Assembly: GCF_001704415.2 (NCBI RefSeq) | Contig: NC_030811.1 | Location: forward strand, 55,417,591 to 55,481,590 | From: Capra hircus | Lineage: Eukaryota; Chordata; Mammalia; Artiodactyla; Bovidae | Reading direction: 5' to 3' | DNA length: 64,000 nt | Shown: positions 1 to 11,470 of the stretch, one piece after another | Layout: every line of letters begins with the position of its first letter | How positions within the stretch are numbered: the first letter of the stretch is position 1 | The notes under the pieces: model-generated | Databases searched by the model: none | What the model was told of the DNA's origin: nothing | What the model saw: only the letters and a program-made list of their open reading frames with translations | Made by a program: the position numbers and the translations under genes

Positions 1-235
1 CTTGTAATTTTCTGGTTTATGTTTTTGCCCCATTCCTGCTCTCACAATACTTTAGAGACAGTGCTCTACCTAAAATAAATTCAGTAAATTTGACTGACAA
101 AGTGAACATTAAGTATTTGAATTTCAGATGAGAATATTTGACTTCAGAAGAAAGGCACTTAAACATACTTCTAACACAAGTCACTGCAGGAAAAGAAAAT
201 AAATTCCCTCTTTTATTTGTATGATAACAAGGGAA
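1..235. other. ITPRID1 intronic sequence, nothing recognised
   Basis: AT-rich non-coding DNA up to the first SINE. No exon, RNA gene or repeat family could be supported. Confidence 0.5.
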
Positions 236-447
236 GGGCTTCCCAGATATCTCAGTGGTAAAGAATCCACCTGCTAATGCAGGAGACACTAGAAACTTGG
301 GTTCAATCTCTGGATCAGGAAGATCCCCTGGAGGAGGAAAAGGCAACTCACTCCAGTATTCTTGCCTGGAAACCCCATGGACAGAGGAGCCTAGCAGCCC
401 ATGGGGTCACAAAGAGTTAGATACAGCTTAGCAACTGAGCACATACA
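236..447 (+). repeat. Bov-tA SINE
   Basis: Starts with a GGCTTCCCAG-type tRNA-derived head, has a B-box-like GGTTCAATCTC, and ends with the BovB-like tail (CACAAAGAGTTAGATACAGC). This is a tRNA/BovB-tail SINE specific to ruminants, somewhat diverged. Confidence 0.9.
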
Positions 448-2658
448 TGTGCCAGGGGAATGGCGGGGAAAACAATTTCAGAAGCGTCATTATTCATTGA
501 TATTAGAGAAATTGTGCAGGCTCTTCAGACATTCCCTGGGATACTAAGGAAGGCTAGAGAAGACAGAAGCCAACTGGTTCACAAATGCTTAGGATTCACG
601 TGCCTTTTTGGTACCCATTAGTGCTATGAGAGCAAAGACTTTGATGTCTGAATCCAGATCAAAGGTATAACCATGTCTCAAACCTAAGAACTTTTCAACT
701 TTGTGTGTATCTCTCCAGTCACCACCCAGTTTGCCCCTCTTCCCAACATAAACAATATCCCATAACAAATAATTAGGGTTGTCTATAGGAAAATGGAAAG
801 AGGGCAAGTTTACATTATTCTTTGGGAGACCCTGCTCATGTCCTTTGCTTTTAATAAACAACACTGCTAAAGGGATGTGGGTTTTGCTAACTCTTGGTAC
901 CCAGGTTTCACAAATATTAGTTTCTTTGTTGATCCGTAGCCTAATTCCAAGACAGAATGCCTCTGCAGAGTCCTTCCTTTTCCTTGGAGAAGGTAGAGAT
1001 GATGTCAGAAAAGGCTTTGAGCCAAGAAAGTAAAATGCAGTCAAAAAGGCCAAGGCAGATTTCAGGAACTTCCCTTCCTTAATTTGGTTACAATGTAGAA
1101 CTCCATAATTAAAGTTGAGTATAAAGACTTGCCAACAATTATTTCTAATCTGTGAATGAGGAAACCAAGACTCATAACAGTCAAGTAACTTGGTCAAGTT
1201 CACCCAGGTGGCAAGTGTTGGCTAACCCTAACCCAGATCTCTGTGACTCCAAATGGAGTGCCCTGCCCAAATTCTGTGTGGCAAATAACTTACTGGATGT
1301 AACTTTATTGCAAAATGAGTTTTTCTGATGCAGATTGAATTTTATTAGAAGCCAAAGCAGATAAAATGTTTTATCACATGTGTCATGATGGAGTGTTTGA
1401 TGCAAAGCATTTCAATATTCATGCTGTTAGACCTGATTACTCGCTATCTTGTAGTATGTCTGAGAGAGGAAATCCTCTCTACTCTTCTCCCTATTCACTT
1501 TCATCTTCTTATAATTTCTAAAATATATACCCTCATTATCTTTAATATGGATATATTATTAACCATAAATATCTTTAAAAATAGATTTAGACCTGCCTCC
1601 TCTTCTTTGTCTATAAATACATGCAGGTTATCTTCTTCATGTCTTGGTAGGCTTTAGTGGAACATATTGAGCCAATATGTACTCAGATATTTAGGGGTGG
1701 GCATAAGTTTATAGTGATTTCAGGCAACCAAATTGTTGTCACTTACTGACTACATTTCTAGGCCACCCCTCATACTTTACATATGAGGAGAGAAAGGCCC
1801 ACAAGGTTAGTGACTCATTTTGAAGCCAGTGATGATTAGTGACAAATCCAGACCCAAGACTCTTCTAAATCAATTCTGAGTATTTTATGTTTAACCATGT
1901 GCAGCAAGTTCCCCAATTATTCTTTTTTTAAATGATATCTGTAAAGGTAAATTTAAGCAGGTAATAGAATTTGATGGCAGGAAAAATGTCTGATTCTTTT
2001 CAATCCCCAAAATTTACCTTATGTGCCCAGTACAGAGCAAACATTCATGTTGCTGGGAAAACCAATGATCAAGTAGTTTTTTAAACAAAGCAACCTCTTC
2101 TTCAAACAGTTAAAAATTTGAGTAAGCTTTCCTTAGAATTTTTTTAAATATTTTCTTTATAAAGTTATTTTTATAAATATTTAATTGAAAATAAAATGGT
2201 TTCACCTTAAATTCAAACATGACATATATTTCAGATTAAGTTACACTAGATGTATTAAGAAGGTTTTTAATTACATATACTTGGTGATGATAAAAAATCT
2301 TGAGTAAACTTTGTTAAGACTTCTTTATAGCAAAATCTGTAATTTTTCCAATGTTAAAAGGAACCCAAGTTTATTCTAAAATCAAAGAACAAACAGAAGT
2401 TCAAGTGGGTTGCAAACTTGGCAAAAACATGTACTACCAAGGAAAATAGAATTCAGCCTCAAAATCTGTTACTGCTGTATGTATCTTCTGGTTTTTCTTT
2501 TGTAAAAACAAAGGCCAGGAAAAAAAGACTCATAACATCACACAAAGCAATGGAAGTCACTTTGTGTAACAAAAGACATTAAAATTGCTTGCTTGAAATT
2601 AAGCCAGTTGTATAATTCCTTTTGAAAAGTCAATTCGAAATAGGCCATCTTGTGACCA
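448..2658. other. Intronic DNA; one MIR relic (about 1140-1270), otherwise nothing recognised
   Basis: At about 1140-1270 the sequence reads as a MIR in minus orientation (GAGGAAACCAAGACTC followed by the CACCCAGGTGGC region). The rest is AT-rich and unassigned. A 204-codon minus-strand frame at 589-1203 runs into the MIR and shows no recognisable domain. Confidence 0.45.
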
Positions 2659-2851
2659 GGCTTCCCAGATGGTGCAGTGGTAAAGAATCTGCCAGCCAAT
2701 ACAGGATTCGATCCCTAGCTGGGGAAGATCCCAAGGAGGAGGAAATGGTAACCCACTCTAGTATTCTTGCCTAGAAAATCCAGTGACAGGGGAGCCTGGC
2801 ATGGGGTTGCATGGAGTTGCAAAGAGCTGGACACTGAGCGTGCACACACAC
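2659..2851 (+). repeat. Bov-tA SINE
   Basis: Head GGCTTCCCAGATGGTGCAGT and tail GTTGCAAAGAGCTGGACACT match the ruminant tRNA-derived SINE, with an internal deletion in the A/B-box region. Confidence 0.85.
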
Positions 2852-2883
2852 AGCTTATGACCACAATCATGCTTTAGGTTTGG

Positions 2884-3070
2884 GTGAAAGTGAAAGTGAA
2901 GTCGCTCAGTCGTGTCTGACTCTTTGTGACCCGTGGACTGTAGCCCACCAAGCTCCTCCGTCCATGGGATTCTCCAAGCAAGAATACTGGAGTGGGTTGC
3001 CATTTCCTTCTCCAGGGGATTTTCCTGACCCAGGGATCGAACCCAGGTCTCCCACATTGCAGAAGGGAAG
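2884..3070 (-). repeat. Bov-tA SINE, antisense
   Basis: Begins GTGAAAGTGAAAGTGAAGTC and GCTCAGTCGTGTCTGACTC, and reads through to the tRNA part near CCCAGGTCTCCCACATTGCAG. The head end is lost. It lies head-on to the preceding SINE, forming an inverted pair. Confidence 0.9.
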
Positions 3071-3469
3071 CAAAATCTCCCATAGAGACACAGAACTTCA
3101 GATTCAAGTACTAACATCAAAGATTTCAAGGGAGGAAAGGAAGCCAGGTTGAAAGAAGAAGGGGGAGGAGGCAGGAGAGGGGAGGCGAAAGGGGTGGCCT
3201 TACAGATGTCTCCTGCCACCTACAGGTACCCAGGCATTATGGGACTTTTCCCTGGGCCTCCAGAGAAGGGAGGACTGGAGCTCAGCCCTACCAGAAATCA
3301 GAACCAGAATTCGAGTTCTCTACCAAGAGGAGATGACCAGTCTCCAATCCTCAGCTTAGGCTGAGGGCCCTTCAACCAGATTCCTGCGTCCAGGACCGGG
3401 GGAGGGACTAGAAAAACAGGGAAGGATAGGAAGGGTTAAGGAGAGCAAAGAGAGAGGGGAGGGGAGAGA
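3071..3469. other. Purine-rich intronic sequence, possibly more ERV leader
   Basis: Contains A/G-rich stretches (around 3130-3190 and 3400-3475) and no coding signal. It may be continuous with the ERV fragment to its right, but I cannot show this. Confidence 0.3.
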
Positions 3470-3830
3470 GGTCAAAAAAGTCTCTTGTTCCTTACTGGTC
3501 GGGGCACTCTGGCCAGTTGTCCGCATCAGGAGGAGACCAGGGACAAAAGGGTCCCAGTTGCGGCCGCTGGATCTGGTCCATTGGCAGGCAAGCTGGCCCC
3601 TGAGTACCCCGAGTGGTCAGGATGTCAGTCTCAGTGAAGAAGAGTCCCCACCAGAGTCACTATTTGTTGCAGGAAGGTGGACCCCTTCCAGGGCCTGAAA
3701 CTGAGCTCTTGTCTAACACTCGGAAATGAATTGTCTGAGGAGACACATGTGCTGACAAAGCAAGAGATTTTACTGGGAAAGGGCACCCGGGTGGAGAGCA
3801 GTAAGGTAAGGAAACCCTGTAACCTTATTC
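3470..3830 (-). mobile_element. Probable ERV fragment: LTR 3' part plus leader, antisense
   Basis: The block has CpG-containing, GC-richer sequence unlike its surroundings. On the minus strand, 3830 to about 3667 resembles the R/U5 end of a ruminant ERV LTR: an AGTAAA near the expected poly(A) signal, a CTTGCTTTGTCAGCACATGT segment, and an end in CCTGCAACA at about 3667. It is followed by untranslated leader-like sequence towards 3470. Assignment is from memory of common bovine LTR sequence. There is no open gag, pol or env frame, so it is a dead fragment. Confidence 0.45.
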
Positions 3831-4200
3831 TGAGCAATATGATTAATGACATTCCAATTATCTGGTGCTACTAGGTAGAAATAAGATTTTCTAATATACT
3901 TGTGTTTGCATTTTACTATTTATAGATTCGTGATTATCTTTCTTCTTTGCTATTATGCCTTCCTTTGCTATCATGAATATCACAAAAATACCTACAACAG
4001 CTTCATTTGATTTTTTCCCCCTGGGATAGGTATTCACAATTTCTCTTCTGAATAGTTTTTAGATTTGAATCTAAATAGTTTACTCATGTCAGTGAAATTA
4101 TGCTTTAAGGGGGAAGACATTGTTGCTGAAACCCCAGATAAAGGGACTTAGTTTCAAAAGTGTCCAAAGACTCTTGTGAGAAGGACATTTTTACTCTTAA

Positions 4201-4665
4201 AAGTCCGTCTAGTCAAGGGTATGGTTTTTCCAGTAGTCATGTATGGATGTGAGAGCTGGACTGTGAAGAAAGCTGAGCATTGAAGAACTGATGATTTTGA
4301 ACTGTGGTGTTGGAGAAGACTCTTGAGGGTCCCTTGGACTGCAAGGAGATCCAACCAGTCCATCCTAAAGGAGATTAGTCCTGGGTGTTCTTTGGAAGGA
4401 ATGATGCTAAAGCTGAAACTCCAGTACTTTGGCCACCTCATGCGAAGAGTTGACTCATTGGAAAAGACTGATGCTGGGAGGGATTGGGGGCAGGAGCAGA
4501 AGGGGACGACAGAGGATGAGACGGCTGGATGACATCACTGACTCGATGGACGTGAGTCTGAGTGAACTCCGGGAGATGGTGATGGACAGGGAGGCCTGGC
4601 GTGCTGCAATTCATGGGGTCGCAAAGAGCTGGACACAACTGAGCGACTGAACTGAACTGAACTGA
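4201..4665 (+). mobile_element. BovB LINE, 3' fragment
   Basis: Matches the end of BovB ORF2 and its 3' tail: GTATGGATGTGAGAGCTGGA, the TCCAACCAGTCCATCCTAAA region, and the terminal CTGAACTGAACTGAA repeats. It is 5' truncated, with the frame broken by substitutions including an early stop. Confidence 0.92.
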
Positions 4666-5884
4666 AGGGCTACTGACATCATCAGAGTTCATTCTCAGAA
4701 CATTAGACTGTGAACTTCTGCAGAGGAGAGACACAATGTTATTTACATGGTATCCCCTAAATCTAGAACATTGCCTACCTCACAGTAAGCACTCAATAGA
4801 TATTTCTGGAATGAATGAATAAATACAGCAAGCTATTTATTTTTTTCCTAGACAGTGGCTAGTCATCAGCTTTAAGATTACTTTATTTCATTGGTTAGGA
4901 GGCAATGCCTTGTGAATTATGTGTTCCTAAAACATATGTTGAAAAAGATGTTCTAGTGTATTTTTATTGTTATTAAATTAAAAGACACTTTAGTAATTTT
5001 TCTTACCATCTATTTTACCCATAATCTCTGCCTTGTCCACTAAACAAGTTCCTCACAAGCTGGACTGTGTCTTTCAACTCTCTTCATTCCACCAGTGCCT
5101 GGCACAGAGTAGCAAATTAGTAACATAGTTGTTAAATAAATGAATGGGAATATATAAAATAATTTTATCAGACTTTAAAATGACTTAGAAGTAATAAAAA
5201 ATAATATTGATGGTGCAAAAATAAGAAAGTGATATGAAATACATTCTTTAGACAAACATCAAAATGAATAGGACAGAGAGGTGAAAGAGATTAAATATGA
5301 CAGATATGGAGGTTAGTGTCCAGTCCTCTGTCTATCTTTTCTCCAAACTTGGGTGGGTTCAGGTCCCTAAAAACCCAAATCCCCTTTCTATTAAAAGGAA
5401 ACTAATTAGGATTAAAATTAAAAAGATACAATGTTACGTATTTTATACTAGATTTGCAAGATATTTTTAGTTGTCTGGTTGATTGTACAGGATGTTACAC
5501 TCAGACAAAAAGGCAATAGCATATTCAAAAGAGTTTAATTGAAGAGATCTTTGAAAAAAAAAACTATTTGCTGAGGTGAGCTGAATTCAGGGCACCTGTA
5601 AGATATGGGGAAGCACCCCTAGGCTAGCAAAAGCAGAAAGCCGTGACCACTCCTAGGTCTGAAAATGCAGTGGGAAAGAATCATGTTGCTGGAGCCTGGT
5701 AAAAGTGGAAGCCTTGGAAGGAAAACATCTTCCCTGGAGATTTCGTCATAAAGCAGTGCAGCTATTTTCAAATGGGTCCCTGCAGTAGGTGGTGGTAGAC
5801 AGGTACTCAGTATTCTTTCTCCAGCCCTTCAGTCTCTACTGGTGTCTCCCACTTAGCACAAGTGAAAACCTGGAGTGCGTGCAT
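4666..5884 (+). repeat. Two L2 3' ends in AT-rich intron
   Basis: At about 4745-4815 and 5030-5145 the sequence has the L2 terminal pattern: a GCCTGGCACAGAGTAG-like core, then a CTCAATAGATATTT-like stretch, then TGAATGAATGAA-type ends. The remainder, 5146-5884, is unassigned. Confidence 0.6.
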
Positions 5885-6094
5885 GGATGCTCAGTAACTT
5901 CAGTTCTGTCCAACTCTCTGCAACCCCATGGACTGTAGCCCACCAGGCTGCTCTGTCCATGGGATTCTCCAGGCAAGAATACTGGAGTGGGTTACTATGC
6001 CCTGCTCCAGGGGATCTTCCCAACCCAGGAATCAAACCTGCAACTCCTGCATTGCAGTAAGATACTTAAACCACTGAATCACCCTGGAAGCCCC
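5885..6094 (-). repeat. Bov-tA SINE, antisense
   Basis: CAACCCCATGGACTGTAGCC to ACCCTGGAAGCCCC; a full-length antisense copy. Confidence 0.9.
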
Positions 6095-6418
6095 AACCTG
6101 GAGTTTAGAAAGGGCAAAAAAACTGGAGTAGTGACAATACAAGCCAGGGAGGGCAAACGGAGGGTAGCCAACACAACAACTGGATTCCCTAAGAGTTTCC
6201 CCTTTGTCCCCAGCACAGCCGCAAGTTTTCCATCTGTCCCCTAGAATGCAGTTAGACAAAAATTGAAACCCTGATTCTTGATGAAAATTTTAGTTCTCCA
6301 GCTTGGTAAACGCAAACTTTTTTTTCCCTTTCTCATCCTGGATTATTACTTTTTCAAAAATTATATTTTTAACAAAGAGTTTTTCCTTATAAGTGTAAGA
6401 AAATTAGACCTAATTTGG

Positions 6419-6612
6419 ATTGTTGTTCAGTTGCTAAATTGTGTCCAACTCTTTGCGACCCCATGGACCATAGCCCACCAGGCTCCTCTGTCCATGGAAT
6501 TCTCCAGGCAAGAATACTGGAGTGGGTAGCCATTCTCTTCTCCAGCAGATCTTTCCAGCCCAGGGATCAAATCTTGGTCTCCTGCATTTACCATCTGAGC
6601 TAGGGAAGCCCA
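6419..6612 (-). repeat. Bov-tA SINE, antisense
   Basis: TTGTTCAGTTGCTAAATTGT to CCATCTGAGCTAGGGAAGCC. Confidence 0.9.
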
Positions 6613-6640
6613 AAACACACTATGTGCCTTTGAATTATGG

Positions 6641-6768
6641 GAATGGGTTGCCATTTCCTTCTCCAGGGGATCTTCCCTACCCAGGAATCAAACCCAGGTC
6701 CCCCCCCCCCGCCCCCGCCCCCACTCATTGCAGGCAGATTCTTTACTATCTGAACCACCAGGGAAACC
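6641..6768 (-). repeat. Bov-tA SINE, truncated antisense, with C-rich expansion
   Basis: The second SINE starts at GGGAATGGGTTGCCATTTCC, so it lacks the BovB-like tail, and ends at ACCACCAGGGAAACC. Where the consensus reads GGTCTCCTGCATTG it holds a run of C with two G interruptions (6700-6722). Confidence 0.85.
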
Positions 6769-7960
6769 TTTATGAATTACATGAAGGCAAAAAGCAGTCT
6801 AAGAAATTATAGTCCAACTAGCAAAAGAATAGTCATTGAAAATTAATCATGTTAATGATACTAACAAATATTGAGTGCCAGGCACTAGGCTAAGTATTTT
6901 ACATTATCTCCTTAAATCCCCAGTTATGTCTCTGAGAAAGCGATATATGATGCAGGTCAGCTTAAATGTGAAATTATGTTCTTTATTAATACAACAATAG
7001 AATAGCAAACAGATTGTAACTTATGTTACAATTCTCATTGATTAGTATTAGACTTTAATAATGTTGAACTGATAAATATTCTGAGGCTGAATCCCAGCTC
7101 ATCAGAAAAGAACAGCATGGAATATTAGTGATGCTTACTTTTTAAATAAAAGAGAGAAAGAAGATTTGTATCAAGTACACCATGTGTGTATTACATCAAT
7201 CATAATTATAAAATTAGATAACATAAAATTATAAACAATAAGACCAAGTGCATATTTTATGAAATAGCTATAGATATAATAAATGAATCCAAGAAGGAAA
7301 AGATTGAAAGGTCATTAAAAAATTAACCACACTTAAAATAAAGAATCACAGAAAAGTTTAAAGAAAAATGAATGGGCAAAAATAGGCCCAAAAGTACACT
7401 AATACAAACCAAAAGAAAATGAAAATTCCAACATTATTATTATTAGAGTAGAATTCAAGTAGAAAAAAGTGAATTCTAAAACTAATGAAATAAGGCCAAA
7501 GCTATGACGAGAAGCAGAAACTTAATCTTTCTTTAGAGACTTCAGAATGAAAATAAATGATTTATTTGACTGATGACACTAGAAAATAAGTAAGAATAAG
7601 AAAGTATTTCCATTAATTCAAGAAGTAGGAATTTTAAAATGTCAGTAGCTATTGTAGACATTAAAAGGTGTCAAAGAATTTCATCTTTTAAGATGCTCCA
7701 TGATTAGTGGTTTTATGGCTGAGCACTTTTAAAAGAAAAAAGAGAAACCTATCTGGTTATTCTTTATATGAGTGGCACAATTACAATACCAAAATCTGAA
7801 AAAGAAATTCATGTGCTTATGAACACACACGTGAACAAACACATTCACACACAAAAATTATAAAGAATTTTTGATAAAGAAAAATTCACAGTACATTATG
7901 TGAAAAGAAGCAAAATATATACTGTATATGTTACGATTATTACTTTATAAAACATATATA
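6769..7960. other. Intronic DNA; MIR relic near 6860-6960, A-rich remainder
   Basis: A MIR-type segment in minus orientation is seen at GAGTGCCAGGCACTAGGC. 7150-7950 is A-rich with no frame and may be an old L1 body; I cannot prove it. Confidence 0.4.
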
Positions 7961-8329
7961 TGTTTGAACTATGGTGTTAGAGGAGACTCTTGAGAGTCCC
8001 TTCAACTGCAAGGAGATCCAACTAGTCCATCCTAAAGGAAATCAGTCCTGAATATTCATTGGAAGGACTGATGCTAAAGCTGAAACTCCAATACTTTGGC
8101 AACCTGATGCAAAGAACTGACTCATTGGAAAAGATCCTGATGCTGTGAAAGATCGAAGGCTGGAGGAGAGAGGGATGACAGAGGATGAGATGGTTGGATG
8201 GCATCACCAAATCAATGGACATGAGTTTGAGCAAGTTCCAGGAGTTGGTGATGGACAGGGAAGCCTGCTGTGCTACAGTCCATGGGATCGCAAAGAGTCA
8301 GACACGACTGAGTAACTGAACTGAACTGA
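7961..8329 (+). mobile_element. BovB LINE, 3' fragment
   Basis: From the TTTGAACTATGGTGTTAGAG region of late ORF2 to CTGAACTGAACTGA. 5' truncated; ORF2 remnant interrupted. Confidence 0.92.
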
Positions 8330-8760
8330 TACATGTGCACAAACAAAATGTAATGGATTGAAATAGATATACATTACTTTCCTGAATGGTTAGATTAGAT
8401 ATAATTTTTATTTTCTTTTGTATGCTTTTTCACTTTCCAAATTTTTTTACCATTATGTATTACTTTTATAATGTTTCTATAATGGTATTAATCCGAAAAG
8501 ATTATAGAGAAACAGCTCTTTTTATTGACAGCTCTTTTAATGATAAAGGAAGGTTAGTCTGAGTAAAGAACAAAGGAGAAATTGCTCAACGTGGAGCAGC
8601 AAACAAAAAAAAACAGAAAAGAAAAAAAGGAGGAAGAGAAGGAGAGGGAGCGGAGAAGGGGAAAAAGGCAAAAGGAAAAGAAAGGATTCCCAGGTGCAAG
8701 AAAGAGATTAAAACAAAAATATCAGCGGGGTGCTAATGGAAGTTACCAAATCCTTGGGTA

Positions 8761-8834
8761 TTGGGTTGGCCAAAGTGTGGGTTTATCCCTAATACTTTAT
8801 GGAAAACCCCTAACAAATGTTTTGGCCAACCCAA
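8761..8834. mobile_element. Mariner-derived palindromic MITE (74 bp)
   Basis: Perfect-type termini TTGGGTTGGCCAAA and its inverse TTTTGGCCAACCCAA are flanked by TA duplications (8759-8760, 8835-8836), the signature of Tc1/mariner insertion. There is no transposase. The transcript would form one long hairpin. Confidence 0.9.
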
Positions 8835-8980
8835 TATAAATCTTCATATGATAAAACTCCTCTGCCTCCAGCCTTCTGGCATAGAAGGAAGAATTAAATC
8901 ACTTCAAGTATATTTGCCACAATCACAAATATTCTCAACCTTTGTTCATTCTATACTCCAGTCAATATAAATATAAGCTC

Positions 8981-9180
8981 TGTGAAAGTGTTAGTCACTC
9001 AGTCATGTCCAATTCTTTGTGACCCCATGTACTGTAGCCCACCAGGCTCCTCTATCAGTGGGATTTTCCTGTCAAGAATACTGGAGTGGGTTGCCATTTC
9101 CTTCTCCAAGGGATCTTCCCAATTCAGGGATCAAACCTGGGTCTCTTGTATTGCTGGAAGATTCTTTACCATCTGAGCTG
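8981..9180 (-). repeat. Bov-tA SINE, antisense
   Basis: GTGAAAGTGTTAGTCACTCA to TTACCATCTGAGC. Confidence 0.9.
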
Positions 9181-10430
9181 TACTTTTGTTGATGTGTCTT
9201 TGGAGTTTCTAGAGCAGTGTAGGATCCTGCAAGATCCAGTGAACATTCATTAAATAGAAGAATGGAGCCTGCAATTGAGCACCCCTCAGACCCTGTCTCA
9301 TGGCCTGTTCTCATCAGAAAGTTAACACAGACTTGGCCCACAGTAAGAGTGTGTTTCAAACCTGTAGATATCACAGAGCTTTCAGAATGAAGGTCGAAAT
9401 CATCCTTGACAGGATGGAACCGTGGTCCCAGATTAGCTAGGTCAAATTTTGTAAGAATACAAAATAGGGACTAATCTCAGTACAACTCAACATTGCAAAC
9501 ACAGCCTCTGACTAGACTAACCTTAGGCTGTGTGTGTAGAAAAGAAATATCGAGAGGAGGGAAAGGCAGTCCTGCTCCACTCTGTACTGGTCAGACCATG
9601 TCTCAATCACTGAGTCTAGTTCTGGGTGCCTAGTTTTATAGCAAATATTTTTAAGTAAGTGCTTATTAAGAAGTACAAAACACAAATGGCCTGGAGACCC
9701 TGCCCTCTGAGGGCTGATTTAAGGGGGTCTGAAGAGATTAAAGGTGAAGATAAAAGTCTGTACATGAGAGCTGCCTTGAGGAAAATGGGTCAAACACTTT
9801 CAGTATAACTCCACAGAGTGAACTATGACTAACAAATGGAAAGTGCTAAAGTAAAGTTGGCTCAATATAAAGAGGTATTTTCTATAAGGTATGAGACACT
9901 CTGACTATACAGGAGTAGGTCTCTGTCACCACAAGTGGGCAAGCACCAGCTAGATGACCATCTATAAGGAATATTCTGGAAGGGACTCTTGCCCTGAATG
10001 GTAGGTGGCACCATGAAGGCTTCCAACCTGGGGGACCGACTGGCCCATAGAGAGGTTTTGCTTGTTCTACAAGTGAATTTTTATAAATGCCTTTGGGAGA
10101 CAAACACTCTGGAGTCCAAACCATCCACACTGCTCGCTATTGTCTTGAATCTTGCTGTTTCACATACTTTCGTGAACTGCTCAGCTTCCACGGGTGTTTG
10201 AGCTTGCATCATCTGAAAGGCACAGTCCAGTGTGAAGATAATTTGCCTCTGAGATGCAACTTCACCATGGAGCTGTCACGGAATTTTCTACCATTGTGCA
10301 GTGGAAGAGAAAAGAACTTGACAAAGAGATAGGTAAAGTAGAATAGATCCGTGAAGATGGGAACCCCAAGCAGCCTAAGGTTGAACCATTTCTTTTGCTC
10401 TGCACAACAAAGTGTACATCATACCTTGAA
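9181..10430. other. Intronic DNA, no exon found
   Basis: About 9560-9800 resembles an ancient dispersed repeat (TCTAGTTCTGGGTGCC pattern), family not determined. No ITPRID1 exon was recognised among the short frames here. Confidence 0.4.
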
Positions 10431-10614
10431 AGTGAACGTGAAAGTGAAAGTCACTCAGTTGTGTCCAACTCTTTGCGACCCCATGGACTGAATTCTCTAG
10501 GCCAGAATAGTGAAGTGGGTAGCCTTTCCCTTCTCCAGGGGATCATAGCAACCCAGGGATCAAACCCAGGTCTCCCCGTACTGCGGGCAGATTCCTTACT
10601 AGCTGAGCCACCTT
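10431..10614 (-). repeat. Bov-tA SINE, antisense
   Basis: GTGAACGTGAAAGTGAAAGT to GCTGAGCCACC, with a short internal deletion after CATGGACTG. Confidence 0.88.
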
Positions 10615-10743
10615 AAAGACTCCTTTCTCTCCCATCCCTTATTTATGTTTCAATTCCATAGGCTTCTTTCTTCCTGAGCCTCTAGGATTCAGAGTTTTTA
10701 TCACTAACTCAGCTCAGAAAAGCAGCCTCTTCTTGTTGACTTG

Positions 10744-10952
10744 AACTTCCCGGGTGGCACTAGTGGTAAAGAAGTCTACCAGAGCAGGAGATATAAGAGA
10801 CACAGTTTCCATCCTTGGATCGGGACGATATCCTGGAAGAAGGCATGGCAACCCACTCCAGTATTCTTGCCTGGAGAATCCCATGGACAGAGGAGCCCAG
10901 AGGGCTACAGTCCATAGTGTTGCGAAGAGTTGGATACGACTTAGCAAGCACT
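10744..10952 (+). repeat. Bov-tA SINE
   Basis: ACTTCCCGGGTGGCACTAGT head to a GACTTAGCAAGCAC tail. Confidence 0.9.
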
Positions 10953-11260
10953 CATGTTGACTTATCTGCTTAAGCCATTCAGACACTCTTGTCAAACCCT
11001 GACTCTTCTGTGCTGTGGTTGATGTAATGCTGCCACCTGGTGATTATTTGGACAAAGTGCCTGAGGCATCAGTCTCTCGGGCAGAAATGTTTCACACTCC
11101 TGAGTTGGTGAAGCAATCTTGCCCGGGCAGATTCTACCTAATTGGAAGGGTAAAATCTTAATTCTGCGAGGACAGCTCTGTGCTGGAAAAGATACTTTCC
11201 AATAAATATTAATAATGAGCTCATTAATGATATTTAATAATGACATTAGTAATGATTTAG

Positions 11261-11470
11261 CCAACTCATTGGAAAAGACCCTGATGCTGGGAAAGACTGA
11301 AGGCAAAAGGAGAAGGGGGCAACAGAGGATGAAATCATTAGATAGCATCACCGACTCAGTGGACAGGAATTTGAGCAAACTCCAGGAGATAGTAGAGGAC
11401 AGGGAAGCCTGGCGTGCTGCAGTCCATGGGGTCAAAGTGTCAGACACAACTTAGTGACTGAACAACAGCA
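11261..11470 (+). mobile_element. BovB LINE, 3' terminal fragment
   Basis: Starts at CAACTCATTGGAAAAGACCC and ends with a GTGACTGAACAACAGCA tail. Only the last roughly 200 bp of the element. Confidence 0.9.
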
